Origin: JBBRCX01 sp038204465
Lineage (GTDB): Bacteria > Planctomycetota > Phycisphaerae > Tepidisphaerales > Tepidisphaeraceae
Length of the DNA: 59,783 bases
Assembly: GCA_038204465.1 (NCBI GenBank)
Contig: JBBRCX010000013.1
Span: forward strand, 1 to 59,783
Direction: 5' to 3'
This document shows positions 18,848 through 27,874 of this stretch, piece by piece. A program made the position numbers and the translations under genes. Position 1 is the stretch's first letter, and every line of letters begins with the position of its first letter. Below the pieces are notes generated by a model. That model made no database searches. It had not been told where the DNA came from and was given only the letters and a program-made list of their open reading frames with translations.

Positions 18848-19807
18848 CTACCTCCGCGTTGCCGCAGTTGTCTCCGCGGCAACAAGCGCCCGGGTCCAGA
18901 GCCAGTCGATTCCCTGCTCCACCTGCAGCGCCATGGTGTCCTCGGGGAGCGTGTTGTGGTCGGCTTCCGGCAGATTCACCAGATGCTTCTCGCCGGCGTA
19001 GGCATCGACCACCATTTGCTGATAGCGCGGGGGGACAAGCTAGTCCCTGCCGGCGAGGACGAAGACCGCAGGGACCGTGCATCTGGACGCGTTGGGCAAG
19101 CTGTCGAGCTCGCGCGGGACCTGCAACGCGATCGGCCCGGCGACGAGCCAGAGGTTCCACCAGCCATAACGCCGCAGGATCAGGGTGCGCATCGGGGGCG
19201 GGTTGTGCAGAACGAGCCCCGCGACGGGGCGATTTGCAGCCACGTGAAGCGCCGCCGTCGTGCCGAGGCTCAATCCGCTGAGGAAGATGGGGCGCCCTTT
19301 CGCGCGGCGCCTCAACTCGTCGTAGGCCTGGAGGGACGTAGCGGGAATGGAACTGAGTCGTGCCGGCCCATCGCTGTTGCCGAAGCCGGGGTAATTCACC
19401 GCCCAAACTTCAACCGGATGCCGCGACCAATTCTCCGCGACGCGCTGCACCGACCATTCCGCGCGCTCCGCGTTACCGCAGAAGGAGAGGACGAAGGCTT
19501 CCGGCTCGCCGCCGCGCGCGGCGCGGGTGCGGGCGGTGAGCACTTCCAACGCCGGGCCGGCGGGATTCGTCAATCTCTCGCGGATCGCGCCGGGAACCGG
19601 AATGGGATCGGTGGAAGGGTGAAGCAGCAGACGGTCGGCGCAGCCGGCGAAGGTCATGATCAGAGCATAGGCCGCAACCAGGGCGAGCAGAAACCTCAGA
19701 CGATGGTGAAGTCTTCGGCGCGCGGGATCCTGCACTTGTCGCATGCCCTCGGAAGGCCCGGGCGCGGAGAACCCTGCGTGCGTCGAGTCGGGAGAGGCGC
19801 GGGGCAT
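18848..19807 (-). pseudogene. alpha/beta-hydrolase lipoprotein interrupted by one in-frame TAG
   Basis: The open part encodes 255 residues: a membrane segment with a lipobox (LIMTFAGC, residues 49-56), LLHPSTDPIPVPG, the oxyanion region VNYPGFGNSDG, and the nucleophile Ser180 in SGLSLGTTAA. It ends VLAGRD, where Asp255 would be the catalytic acid, and the next codon is TAG (19040-19042). Reading on in the same frame gives LVPPRYQQMVVDAYAGEKH, then NLPEADHNT with the expected catalytic His, then a stop at 18848-18850. One substitution therefore separates Asp from His of the triad. It could be a recent pseudogene, a sequencing error or readthrough. The real start may be the internal Met at 19744. 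Confidence 0.85.
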
Positions 19808-19846
19808 CGCGGTGGATTCTCACGTCGCACCGCCGCGACTTCCAAC

Positions 19847-20317
19847 TTATTCCGGCTGACCTTTTGCCATGTCGTAGACCCAGCTCTGGGATGCGGGAGT
19901 CCATTGCAGGAGCTCTTCCGGCTTGAAGAACAGGCCGAGCTCGCGCTGGGCGGACTCGGGTGAATCGGAGCCGTGGATCAGATTGAAGGAGTTACTGACG
20001 CCGAAGTCCCCGCGGATCGTGCCGGGTTCGGCCTTGGAGCCGAAGGTCGCGCCCATCATCTTGCGCGCGATCGTGATCGCGTCTTTGCCCTCCAGCGCGA
20101 GCACCACCACAGGGGAACTGGTCATGAACTTTACCAATCCCGCATAGAACGGCTTGCCACGATGCGGCTCGTAATGCGTCTCCGCCAACTGCTGGGGGAT
20201 CTTCATCAGCTTCATCCCGACGATTTGCAGACCCTTCTTCTCGAACCGCGTAATGATCTCGCCAGACAGGCCGCGCTGCACGGCGTCAGGCTTCAGGATG
20301 ATCAACGTGCGTTCCAT
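19847..20317 (-). CDS. ndk: nucleoside diphosphate kinase
   Basis: This is a 156-residue NDK, which balances NTP pools using a phosphohistidine. Conserved motifs are MERTLIILKPDAVQRGLSGEI, HYEPHRGKPFY, RKMMGATFGSKAEPGTIRGDFG and SFNLIHGSDSPESAQREL, with the phospho-accepting His115. A C-terminal extension of about 15 residues (WTPASQSWVYDMAKGQPE) exceeds the minimal family length. It is a monocistronic-looking gene with 123 bases upstream to cysH. Confidence 0.98.
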   Translation of the reverse strand: MERTLIILKPDAVQRGLSGEIITRFEKKGLQIVGMKLMKIPQQLAETHYEPHRGKPFYAGLVKFMTSSPVVVLALEGKDAITIARKMMGATFGSKAEPGTIRGDFGVSNSFNLIHGSDSPESAQRELGLFFKPEELLQWTPASQSWVYDMAKGQPE

Positions 20318-20440
20318 GCGCTTCTCGCCTCCGCTAAGGACGGGACGTTATAGCGAAGCGGCCGGATGCCTACAACATGAACACCAGGGAGGCACCAGCG
20401 CCGTGGCTGGGCGGTTGTCTCTTCCCGTCGCGCGGCCGAA

Positions 20441-21181
20441 CTACAGATTTGCCGAATCCAGCGAATTGGTCAGGTTGATGCCGCACTCGACCTTGGGGTC
20501 GTTGGCCCAGCGGCCGGCGCGCGGGTCCTGACCATCCTGGACGGCGACGGTGCAGGAGAGGGGGTTGCAGCCGATCGAGAGGTAGCCCTTCTCGTACAGC
20601 GGGTGGTACGGGAGGTCGTACTTTTTCATGTAGCCGTAGATCTCCCGGCCCGACCAGTTGAGCAAGGGCGAGACGGCGTAGCAGTTGTAGCGCGTGGACC
20701 ACTCAATGAACTGCACGCCCTTGCGCGTTTCCGCCTGATTTCGCCGGATGCCGCGCAGCCAGCCTTTGGGCGTCAAGTCGCGCATCGCCCGCTCCATCGG
20801 CTCGTTCTTGTTCGCCGCGCAGCAGGCTTCGACATCCTTGCGCCACGTCGGATTTTCCTCGCCCGCCTGGTGGAGATACGCGATCGGATCGTTCTGCGTG
20901 CGGTACACCCAAACGTTCAGGTTGAAGCGCTGCCGCAACTGCTCCATGAAACGATGCGTCTCGGGAAATAGGTAGCCGGTGTCCACCATGACGATCTTGA
21001 TCTCAGGCATCGCCTGGATCGCCATGTGAATCATCAGGGCAGACTCGGCGCCGAACGACGACGACATCACCAGCCCGCCGCCGAATTGCGAAGCGGCCCA
21101 CGAGACGATCTTATCGGGCTCGCTCTGCTCAAACGCTGCGTTCAGCTCGATCAAGTCAATTTGTGAATCGACAACACTCAT
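20441..21181 (-). CDS. cysH: phosphoadenylyl/adenylyl-sulfate reductase CysH, atypical cysteine spacing
   Basis: This is a 246-residue PAPS/APS reductase, which reduces activated sulfate to sulfite. SSSFGAESALMIHM at about 40-53 is the nucleotide loop, VDTGYLFPETHRF follows, and catalytic Cys233 is in VECGI. A CysCys pair (120-121) and Cys205/Cys210 suggest the [4Fe-4S] APS-reductase type. However, the second pair reads GCNPLSC (four residues between the cysteines) instead of the usual C-x2-C, and CCAANKNEP replaces the usual CCxxRKVEPL. It is the first of a run of sulfur genes on this strand and follows the PHP gene by eight bases. Confidence 0.92.
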   Translation of the reverse strand: MSVVDSQIDLIELNAAFEQSEPDKIVSWAASQFGGGLVMSSSFGAESALMIHMAIQAMPEIKIVMVDTGYLFPETHRFMEQLRQRFNLNVWVYRTQNDPIAYLHQAGEENPTWRKDVEACCAANKNEPMERAMRDLTPKGWLRGIRRNQAETRKGVQFIEWSTRYNCYAVSPLLNWSGREIYGYMKKYDLPYHPLYEKGYLSIGCNPLSCTVAVQDGQDPRAGRWANDPKVECGINLTNSLDSANL

Positions 21182-21189
21182 GTGGGCCG

Positions 21190-22059
21190 TTAGCCTGCCT
21201 TCTTCATCTCGCGCTGCCGCTCGAGGATCGCGTCGAGGAACTCGCGCGGAACTCTTCGGCCGTTCGCTTCGCCGAGGCGGATGCCTTTCTTATTGCTCCC
21301 GTGGAAGTCGCTGCCGCCGCTCTTGGCCAGACCGAATTTCTCCGCCAGCCGGCTGTACTTTTCGACCAGCGGGTCATCATGATCGCTGTGAATGACCTCC
21401 AGGCCGACGAGCCCGAGGTCTACGAGATCCTTCAGGGTGCGCTCGAGCTGGGCATCGTTCTCTGTGCGTAGTTGCACCGGGTGGGCCAGGAACGGCATGC
21501 CGTGCGACTGGCGGATCAAATCCATCGCGCGGCGCGGGGTCAGTCGCTCCTTGTCGAAGTAGGCCGCGGCGCCGGTCGCGAGGTACTTGTCGAAGGCCTG
21601 CTTGATCGAGCTCACGTATCCCTTGCGTGTCAGGATTGCCGCGATGTGCGGCCGGCCGAGGACATTTCCCCCGGCCTCCTGCTCCACTTCTTCCATGGTG
21701 ATCGAAACGCCCAGCTCGTTGAGCTTGCGCACGATCTTCGGATTGCGGTCGTCGCGACCCACCAGGAGGGTCCGCGTCAGTTCTTTCAGGACGGGGCTGT
21801 TGACGTCGACGCCATAACCCAGCACGTGCATGGTGCCCGGGCGTGGGAACTCGCAGCTGATTTCGATGCCCGGAAGAAAGTCGAGTCCCAGCCTGCCGGC
21901 CTCGTCGGCGGCTTCCGCCAGTCCGTCAATCGTGTCGTGATCGGTCAACGACAGGCCACTGAGGCCGGTGTCGCGCGCGAGCCGCACTACGTCGGCCGGC
22001 GCGAGGGTACCGTCGGACGCGGTGGAGTGGCAATGAAGATCGACGAAGCGATCGGGCAT
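21190..22059 (-). CDS. PHP-domain metallophosphoesterase (3',5'-nucleoside bisphosphate phosphatase-like)
   Basis: This is a 289-residue PHP protein. FVDLHCHSTASDGTLAP at 5-21 gives the HxH and SDG metal ligands, LTDHDTIDG is motif II, and GIEISCEFP and GRPHIAAIL follow. KSGGSDFHGSNKKG near 265 supplies late ligands. YciV/RNase AM-type relatives hydrolyse 3',5'-bisphosphates such as pAp. Eight bases before cysH and 52 bases after cysC, it may clear pAp made by PAPS reduction (inference from context). Polymerase-type PHP domains are excluded by size. Confidence 0.88.
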   Translation of the reverse strand: MPDRFVDLHCHSTASDGTLAPADVVRLARDTGLSGLSLTDHDTIDGLAEAADEAGRLGLDFLPGIEISCEFPRPGTMHVLGYGVDVNSPVLKELTRTLLVGRDDRNPKIVRKLNELGVSITMEEVEQEAGGNVLGRPHIAAILTRKGYVSSIKQAFDKYLATGAAAYFDKERLTPRRAMDLIRQSHGMPFLAHPVQLRTENDAQLERTLKDLVDLGLVGLEVIHSDHDDPLVEKYSRLAEKFGLAKSGGSDFHGSNKKGIRLGEANGRRVPREFLDAILERQREMKKAG

Positions 22060-22111
22060 GAGAAAAACTTTCGGCAGTGCGCAGCCATGGACGAATTACC
22101 TCAGTCACGCG

Positions 22112-22723
22112 TCAAGCGGCCAGGTAACCGCCCTTCTCGAGGTACGCCAGGATCTGCTCCGCGGCCCGGTCCGGCGGCAGTTTCTCGGTTTCGATCACGA
22201 TTTCGGGTCTCTCTGGCGCTTCGTAAGGATCATCAATCCCGGTGAACCCCTTGAGCTGTCCGGCGCGGGCCTTCTTGTACAGGCCCTTGGGATCGCGCTT
22301 CTCGGCTTCGGCAAGGGAGACGTTCACATACACCTCGACGAACTCGCCAGGCTTCATGCTGGCGCGGACGGCGTCCCGATCCTTGCGGTACGGGCTGATG
22401 AAGCTGGTGATGGCGATCACGCCGGCGTCGCTGAAAAGCCTGGCGACTTCGCCGATCCGGCGGATGTTCTCGGCGCGGTCTTCGGCGCTGAAGCCCAGGT
22501 TCTTGTTGAGGCCCATGCGGATGTTGTCGCCATCGAGCCGGTACGCATGTTTCTTTCGGTGCAGCAGCATCTGCTCGAGGATGACGGCGATCGTCGATTT
22601 GCCGGAGGCGCTCAGCCCGGTCATCCAGACGGTGACGCCCTTCTGATCGAGGAGCCGCTGGCGCTCATCGCGCATGACCGAGCCTTCATGCCAGGTGATG
22701 TTGGTCGCCTTCTGTTCAGCCAT
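22112..22723 (-). CDS. cysC: adenylyl-sulfate kinase CysC
   Basis: This is a 203-residue APS kinase, which phosphorylates APS to PAPS. It has the P-loop GLSASGKST, LDGDNIRMGLNKNLGFSAEDRAENIRRIGEVA, FISPYRKDRDAVR, FVEVYVNVSLAEAEKRDPKGLYKKARAGQLKGFTGIDDPYEAP. The frame is open upstream, but the ATG before AEQKATNITWHEG matches family starts. It stands alone, not fused to an ATP sulfurylase, and no CysD/CysN or Sat gene is in the window. It precedes the PHP gene. Confidence 0.96.
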   Translation of the reverse strand: MAEQKATNITWHEGSVMRDERQRLLDQKGVTVWMTGLSASGKSTIAVILEQMLLHRKKHAYRLDGDNIRMGLNKNLGFSAEDRAENIRRIGEVARLFSDAGVIAITSFISPYRKDRDAVRASMKPGEFVEVYVNVSLAEAEKRDPKGLYKKARAGQLKGFTGIDDPYEAPERPEIVIETEKLPPDRAAEQILAYLEKGGYLAA

Positions 22724-22769
22724 GAAATCGGATCCGACGAATGATTCAACTGCCAGGAAGAAAACATTT

Positions 22770-22874
22770 AGCCACCGATGGGGCGCCGACGGACACCGAT
22801 AAAACCACAATCCTGTGAACGAACCCTTTTTTCTCCTGCATTAATCGGTGCTTATCGGTGCCCCATCGGTGGCT
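22770..22874. repeat. inverted pair of ATCGGTG-family repeats between cysK and cysC
   Basis: Arm 1 (22770-22800) and arm 2 (22844-22874) are each 31 bases, and the reverse complement of one matches the other at 26 of 31 positions by my count. The outer AGCCACCGATGGGGC is identical. The 43-base centre includes a run of T. Transcripts on either strand could fold a long hairpin, which may act as an attenuator or mRNA-stabilising element upstream of cysC (inference). Confidence 0.8.
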
Positions 22875-22894
22875 AAGCTTCTGTGTGAAAGCGC

Positions 22895-23857
22895 TCATTC
22901 CTCTTCAAACAGCGGCGTGCTGAGATAGCGCTCGCCGAAGCTGCACATGATCGTGACGATCATCTTGCCTTTGTTTTCGGGCCGCGCCGCGACCCTGGCG
23001 GCGGCGGCCATGTTGCCGCCGCTGCTGATGCCGCCGAAGATTCCCTCTTCCTTCGCAAGCCGGCGGGCCCACTCAAACGCTTCTTCATCCGTAATCTGCA
23101 CGACTTCGTCGACGACCGGCAGATGCAGATTACCGGGAACGAACCCCGCGCCGATCCCCTGCACCTTGTGCCGCCCCGGCTTCACCGGTTGATGATTGAT
23201 CGTCTGGGTAATGACCGGCGACGCCACGGGCTCGACCGCGATTGCCTTGAATGAAGGCTTGCGCGGCTTGATCACCTCGCTCACGCCGGTGATGCTGCCG
23301 CCCGTGCCGACGCCCGAGACGAGTATGTCGACCGCGCCGTTCGTGTCCTGCCAGATTTCCTCCGCGGTCGTCTGGCGATGAACCTCGGGGTTGGCCGGGT
23401 TCTCAAACTGCTGCGGCATGAAGCTCTTTTTATGCTCTTCAAGAATGCTCTGCGCCTGGTTAATGGCGCCGCGCATTCCCTCGGCCGCCGGCGTCAGCAC
23501 CACCTGCGCGCCCAGCGCCTTGAGCAGTCGGCGGCGCTCGATGCTCATCGATTCCGGCATGGTCAGGATCAGCTTGTATCCCTTGGCCGCGCAAACGAAG
23601 GCCAGGGCGATTCCCGTGTTGCCGCTGGTCGGCTCGACGATCACCGTGTCGCGGTCGATCTTGCCCTCGCGCTCGGCGGCTTCGATCATCGCGACGCCGA
23701 TACGGTCCTTCACGCTCCCCAGCGGATTGAAGAACTCGCACTTCACCAGCACGGCGGCGTGCTCCTTCGGGATCAGCCGGTTGATCCGAACGAGGGGCGT
23801 GCCGCCCATCGTCTCGGTGATGTCGTTAAAGATCCTTCCCTGCGGCTTCAGCGGCAT
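22895..23857 (-). CDS. cysK: cysteine synthase A (O-acetylserine sulfhydrylase)
   Basis: This is a 320-residue PLP enzyme of the CysK type, making cysteine from O-acetylserine and sulfide. The PLP Lys50 is in FFNPLGSVKDRIG, EPTSGNTGIALAF binds the substrate, and VSGVGTGGSITGV is the phosphate-binding loop. GIFGGISSGGNMAAA and CSFGERYLSTPLF complete the domain. It heads the sulfur genes in the order cysK, cysC, PHP, cysH on the - strand, with the repeat hairpin between it and cysC. Confidence 0.95.
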   Translation of the reverse strand: MPLKPQGRIFNDITETMGGTPLVRINRLIPKEHAAVLVKCEFFNPLGSVKDRIGVAMIEAAEREGKIDRDTVIVEPTSGNTGIALAFVCAAKGYKLILTMPESMSIERRRLLKALGAQVVLTPAAEGMRGAINQAQSILEEHKKSFMPQQFENPANPEVHRQTTAEEIWQDTNGAVDILVSGVGTGGSITGVSEVIKPRKPSFKAIAVEPVASPVITQTINHQPVKPGRHKVQGIGAGFVPGNLHLPVVDEVVQITDEEAFEWARRLAKEEGIFGGISSGGNMAAAARVAARPENKGKMIVTIMCSFGERYLSTPLFEEE

Positions 23858-23916
23858 AGGGCTCCCTTATCCGAGTTGCGGCGAGCGCGCCTGCAAGCGC
23901 AACCCGGCGATCAAAG

Positions 23917-24800
<884 letters not shown>

Positions 24801-24804
<4 letters not shown>

Positions 24805-25259
24805 AGTGCCCTCTTGTGTGACACGATCTCTTGTCGTGCAAACGTGTTTGTCGCTTCGTCCAATAACCAACTCGTCATGTCCTCTACCTCGCCCTTCGCG
24901 ATGGACACGATCACATAACTGTAAAACGGCCAGGCATGCTGCCGGTCGTACTCGCTTGGTCGGGCCGGGTGGTCCGGGTGGCTGTGATAGAAACCCAGCA
25001 CCACCTTTCCCTTCGCCTCGGAATCGCGCTCGGCCTTCATCTGCTGCACCGGGTCGATGCTGAACCGGTGGTAGCGCTCATCCGCCTCGAAGGCGTTGCG
25101 CCCAGGCTGCAATTCGTCCACCACGCGCTGCCCCGCTTCGCCTCGGCCCACGTCGCTGCCGATCAGGATGCCGCAGCACTCGTTCGGATAAGCCGCCGCG
25201 CCTTCGGCTCCGATTCGCGCTGCCAGTTCATCCGAAAGCAGCAGGTCGATCACGGGCAA
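24801..25259 (-). CDS. JAMM/Mov34 (M67) metallopeptidase, Mec-like
   Basis: This is a 152-residue single-domain JAB1/MPN protease. The catalytic Glu27 is in YPNECCGILIG and the JAMM metal motif HSHPDHPARPSEYD gives His92, His94, Ser102 and Asp105. In actinobacteria, Mec cleaves cysteine off the C-terminus of the sulfur carrier CysO after CysM has loaded it. The neighbours here (a cysM-like gene 12 bases upstream, a ThiF-like E1 before that) reproduce that set. All catalytic residues are present. The carrier itself is not seen nearby. Confidence 0.92.
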
Positions 25260-25271
25260 TGGTCCGCCTCG

Positions 25272-26204
25272 CTACGTCTCGCGCCAGAAGCTTTCGGACA
25301 GATACTTGGCAGCCGAGTCGCAGAAAATAGTGACGACGACGCCTTCCTTCAACTCCGAGGCCACTTTCATGGCGGCCATTAGGTTTCCACCCGAGGAAAC
25401 CCCGACCAGGATGCCCTCCTCACGAGCCAGCCTCAATGCTGTCCGCTGCGCGTCCTCCGTGTCCACTTCGATCTGTTCGTCCGCCAGCCCGGGATCGTAA
25501 ATCCCCGGGACCAGAGCGGTCGCCATGTGTTTCAGCCCCTCCAGGCCGTGCAGCGGGGCATCGGGCTGCATGCTGATGCAGCGGATGGACGGGTTCAACT
25601 CCTTCAAGCGCCGGGTAACGCCCATGAACGTGCCGCTGGTTCCAAGGCCGGTGACGAAGTGCGTCACCCGCCCCTCGGTCTGGCGCCAGATTTCCATCGC
25701 CGTGGTCTCATAGTGCGCCCGCCAGTTGGCATCATTGTTGTACTGGTCCGGGTAAAAGTAGCGATCCGGCTCGGCCTCCACCAGACGTTTCGCATATCGC
25801 TGGGCGCCGTCGGTTCCCTCGGCCGGGTCCGTCAGAACCAATTCCGCGCCGAAGGCGAGCAGGTTCTGCTTGCGTTCCGGGCTGGCATTCTGCGGAAGCG
25901 CGAGCTTCACCTTGTAGCCGCGCTCGGAGCAGATCATCGCGTAGGCGATGCCGGTGTTGCCACTGGTCGCGTCAACCAGGGTCTTCTCGCGGGTGAGCAG
26001 GCCGCGGCGTTCGCCGTCCAAAACCATGCTCAAGGCCGCTCGGTCCTTAACGCTTCCGCCGGGGTTGTACCACTCCGCCTTGGCGAGCACCTGCACTTGC
26101 CCCAACTCCCGGGTCATGCGCCGAAAGGAGAGCAACGGCGTGTTGCCGATGAGCTCAAGAATAGAGGTCGCGCCGGGCACCGTATGTCGGAAGCTACCAG
26201 TCAC
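25272..26204 (-). CDS. cysM: cysteine synthase B/CysM-type PLP enzyme
   Basis: This is a 310-residue fold-II PLP enzyme. PLP Lys53 is in WYNPGGSVKDRAA, with DATSGNTGIAYA, FVTGLGTSGTFMGV, GLEGLKHMATALVPGIYD and GILVGVSSGGN. The GLEGLKHM segment and the short N-terminus are typical of actinobacterial CysM, which uses O-phosphoserine and a protein thiocarboxylate rather than free sulfide. The assignment between CysM and a second CysK is by these features and by the JAMM neighbour. It starts 76 bases after the end of the E1-like gene. Confidence 0.88.
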   Translation of the reverse strand: MTGSFRHTVPGATSILELIGNTPLLSFRRMTRELGQVQVLAKAEWYNPGGSVKDRAALSMVLDGERRGLLTREKTLVDATSGNTGIAYAMICSERGYKVKLALPQNASPERKQNLLAFGAELVLTDPAEGTDGAQRYAKRLVEAEPDRYFYPDQYNNDANWRAHYETTAMEIWRQTEGRVTHFVTGLGTSGTFMGVTRRLKELNPSIRCISMQPDAPLHGLEGLKHMATALVPGIYDPGLADEQIEVDTEDAQRTALRLAREEGILVGVSSGGNLMAAMKVASELKEGVVVTIFCDSAAKYLSESFWRET

Positions 26205-26280
26205 TCCTAATTCCTATTAATCCTAGCGAGAAGTAGGGAATGTTTCAACCGGTTCACTCAAGTCTATCGCAATGAATTGG

Positions 26281-27324
26281 TTATGATCCAACGTATCTGG
26301 CATAGATCGAACGCGCCCGCTCGAGGCTGCTCGTTCCAAAGATGATCGCCCGAGCATCGGGAAAAAGCGTGAGTGAGACGTTCTCGGGCGATTCAAGCTT
26401 GCATCGCACCAGATGAGCGCTCTGTTCCACGGCGCCGACCGACCGCAGCCGCTCAGCGATCGACGGAAGATCGAGCGGAGCGTGTGTGGACGGCCGAACC
26501 TGCACCGCGTCGCGGCCGCACAAGCTCGCAGCATCGCCCGGGGCTCGGTCAAGGAACTCGAATCGGCGCAGGCCGCAGGCCATGCAGTCCGGCCGCCGCG
26601 CGCCGACTAGCGCGACCTGGTGCATTCGCCCCGACCAGGCGTCCCATTGGAGCAGTTCCTGGCGGACCGCCGTTTCGTTTCCGGACAGGAGTTTGATGGC
26701 TTGGAGCGCCTGCAGCGAGCCGATGACCGCCGGCACCGGCCCCAGGACTCCAGCGGTGTCACAGGTTGGCAATTCGGAGCCGCGCGGCGGATCTGGAAAG
26801 ACGCAGCGGAGGCAGGCGGTCTCGGGTCGAACCACCATCAGCCGGCCCTCGACGCCAACCGACCCGCCGTAAATCCACGGGATGCGGTTCTTCACCGCCA
26901 CGTCGTTGAGCAGATAGCGCGTTTCCACGTTGTCGGTGCCATCCACAATCAGATCGACCCACCCCTCCTCATTCGCCGCAAGCGACTCGGCATTTGTGCT
27001 GTGCAGGTCAGCGACGATGGGCTCAAGGGCGATGTGCGAATTGATTTGGCGCAGGCGGCGAGCGGCTGCCACCGCCTTCGGCAACCCCTCGTTCGCGTCG
27101 GCCTCGGTATAAAGCACCTGACGCTGGAGGTTGGAAAGCTCGACCACGTCTCGGTCGACAAGCCGCAGAAAGCCGACCCCGGCGCGGGCCAACTGCTCAG
27201 CCATGACGCTGCCCAGCGCGCCGCAGCCGACCAGCAGAACGCGCGCGGCTTCCAGGCGCGACTGGCCTGCATTGCCGATCTGCGGCAGCAGGGTCTGCCG
27301 GTGATAGCGGTCGCTTTGCGTCAT
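26281..27324 (-). CDS. ThiF/MoeB-family adenylyltransferase (E1-like) with C-terminal extension
   Basis: This is a 347-residue E1-like enzyme that adenylates the C-terminal GG of sulfur carrier proteins. The nucleotide loop VGCGALGS is at about 33-40, RQVLY, DGTDNVETRYLLND and Zn-binding CxxC pairs (171/174 and 247/250) are present, and the conserved Cys188 is in TCDTAGVLG. Instead of the rhodanese domain of MoeZ, residues 260-347 form a small domain (CGRDAVQVRPS, then SLTLFPDARAIIFGTSS). The start is MTQSDRYHRQ. It could charge the missing carrier of the CysM/JAMM route, or a MoaD or ThiS elsewhere. Confidence 0.93.
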   Translation of the reverse strand: MTQSDRYHRQTLLPQIGNAGQSRLEAARVLLVGCGALGSVMAEQLARAGVGFLRLVDRDVVELSNLQRQVLYTEADANEGLPKAVAAARRLRQINSHIALEPIVADLHSTNAESLAANEEGWVDLIVDGTDNVETRYLLNDVAVKNRIPWIYGGSVGVEGRLMVVRPETACLRCVFPDPPRGSELPTCDTAGVLGPVPAVIGSLQALQAIKLLSGNETAVRQELLQWDAWSGRMHQVALVGARRPDCMACGLRRFEFLDRAPGDAASLCGRDAVQVRPSTHAPLDLPSIAERLRSVGAVEQSAHLVRCKLESPENVSLTLFPDARAIIFGTSSLERARSIYARYVGS

Positions 27325-27421
27325 GGGTGCGGTTGGGTTGGCGGCGCTCAGCACGATCAAAATCAGCGCGGTTGCCGCAGCCGTGGGTTCAACTATAGTA
27401 ACGATTTCTACAAGGAACTAC

Positions 27422-27832
27422 ATGCCCATTGACACGCAGCGGATCCTCGACGAAGCCGCGAAGCTAGGCGAACTGGTCGCGCAGCACCCTGCCGTCGCCA
27501 AATACAAGCAGGCCCAGAAGGCGGTTGACGAGGACCCCGAGGCGGCCCGGCTGATGTCGGAATTCGAGCGGCAACTCGAAACGCTCGGGCGGCAGCAGCA
27601 GTCCGGCGGGGCCATCACCGATGCCCAGCGCCAGCAACTGGAGGCCCTGCAGAGCCGCATCGTATCGCATCTGAAGATCAAGGCGATGAACCTGGCGCAG
27701 GTGGAGTTCGTGGACCTCCTGCGACGGGTCACCCAAACCATTCAAGCGCCGCTGCAGGATCGGCCGGCTGGTGGTGGCGCCGCCGGCGTACCGGGAGCAC
27801 GGGCTCCCAGCAATGCCCCCAGGCCCGCATGA
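27422..27832 (+). CDS. YlbF/YmcA-like helical protein
   Basis: This is a 136-residue mostly helical protein. AAKLGELVAQHPAVAKYKQAQKAVDEDPEAARLMSEFERQL is the typical opening of the YlbF/YmcA family, which in Firmicutes works in RNA-processing or biofilm control complexes. The C-terminal 30 residues are a Pro/Ala/Gly-rich tail. I start at the ATG before PIDTQRILDEA, since the longer frame would add 33 hydrophobic residues reading through the promoter region. It is divergent from the E1-like gene. Confidence 0.8.
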   Translation: MPIDTQRILDEAAKLGELVAQHPAVAKYKQAQKAVDEDPEAARLMSEFERQLETLGRQQQSGGAITDAQRQQLEALQSRIVSHLKIKAMNLAQVEFVDLLRRVTQTIQAPLQDRPAGGGAAGVPGARAPSNAPRPA

Positions 27833-27874
27833 ATCGCGCTGCACGCGCAGCATCACTCCACTGGAGAAAACCTC

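Noticed and set aside
16455..19001. Long + strand frames across ligA and the hydrolase
   Set aside because: They lie opposite ligA, whose domains are complete, and opposite the hydrolase remnant. They have low-complexity Arg/Asp/Leu translations.
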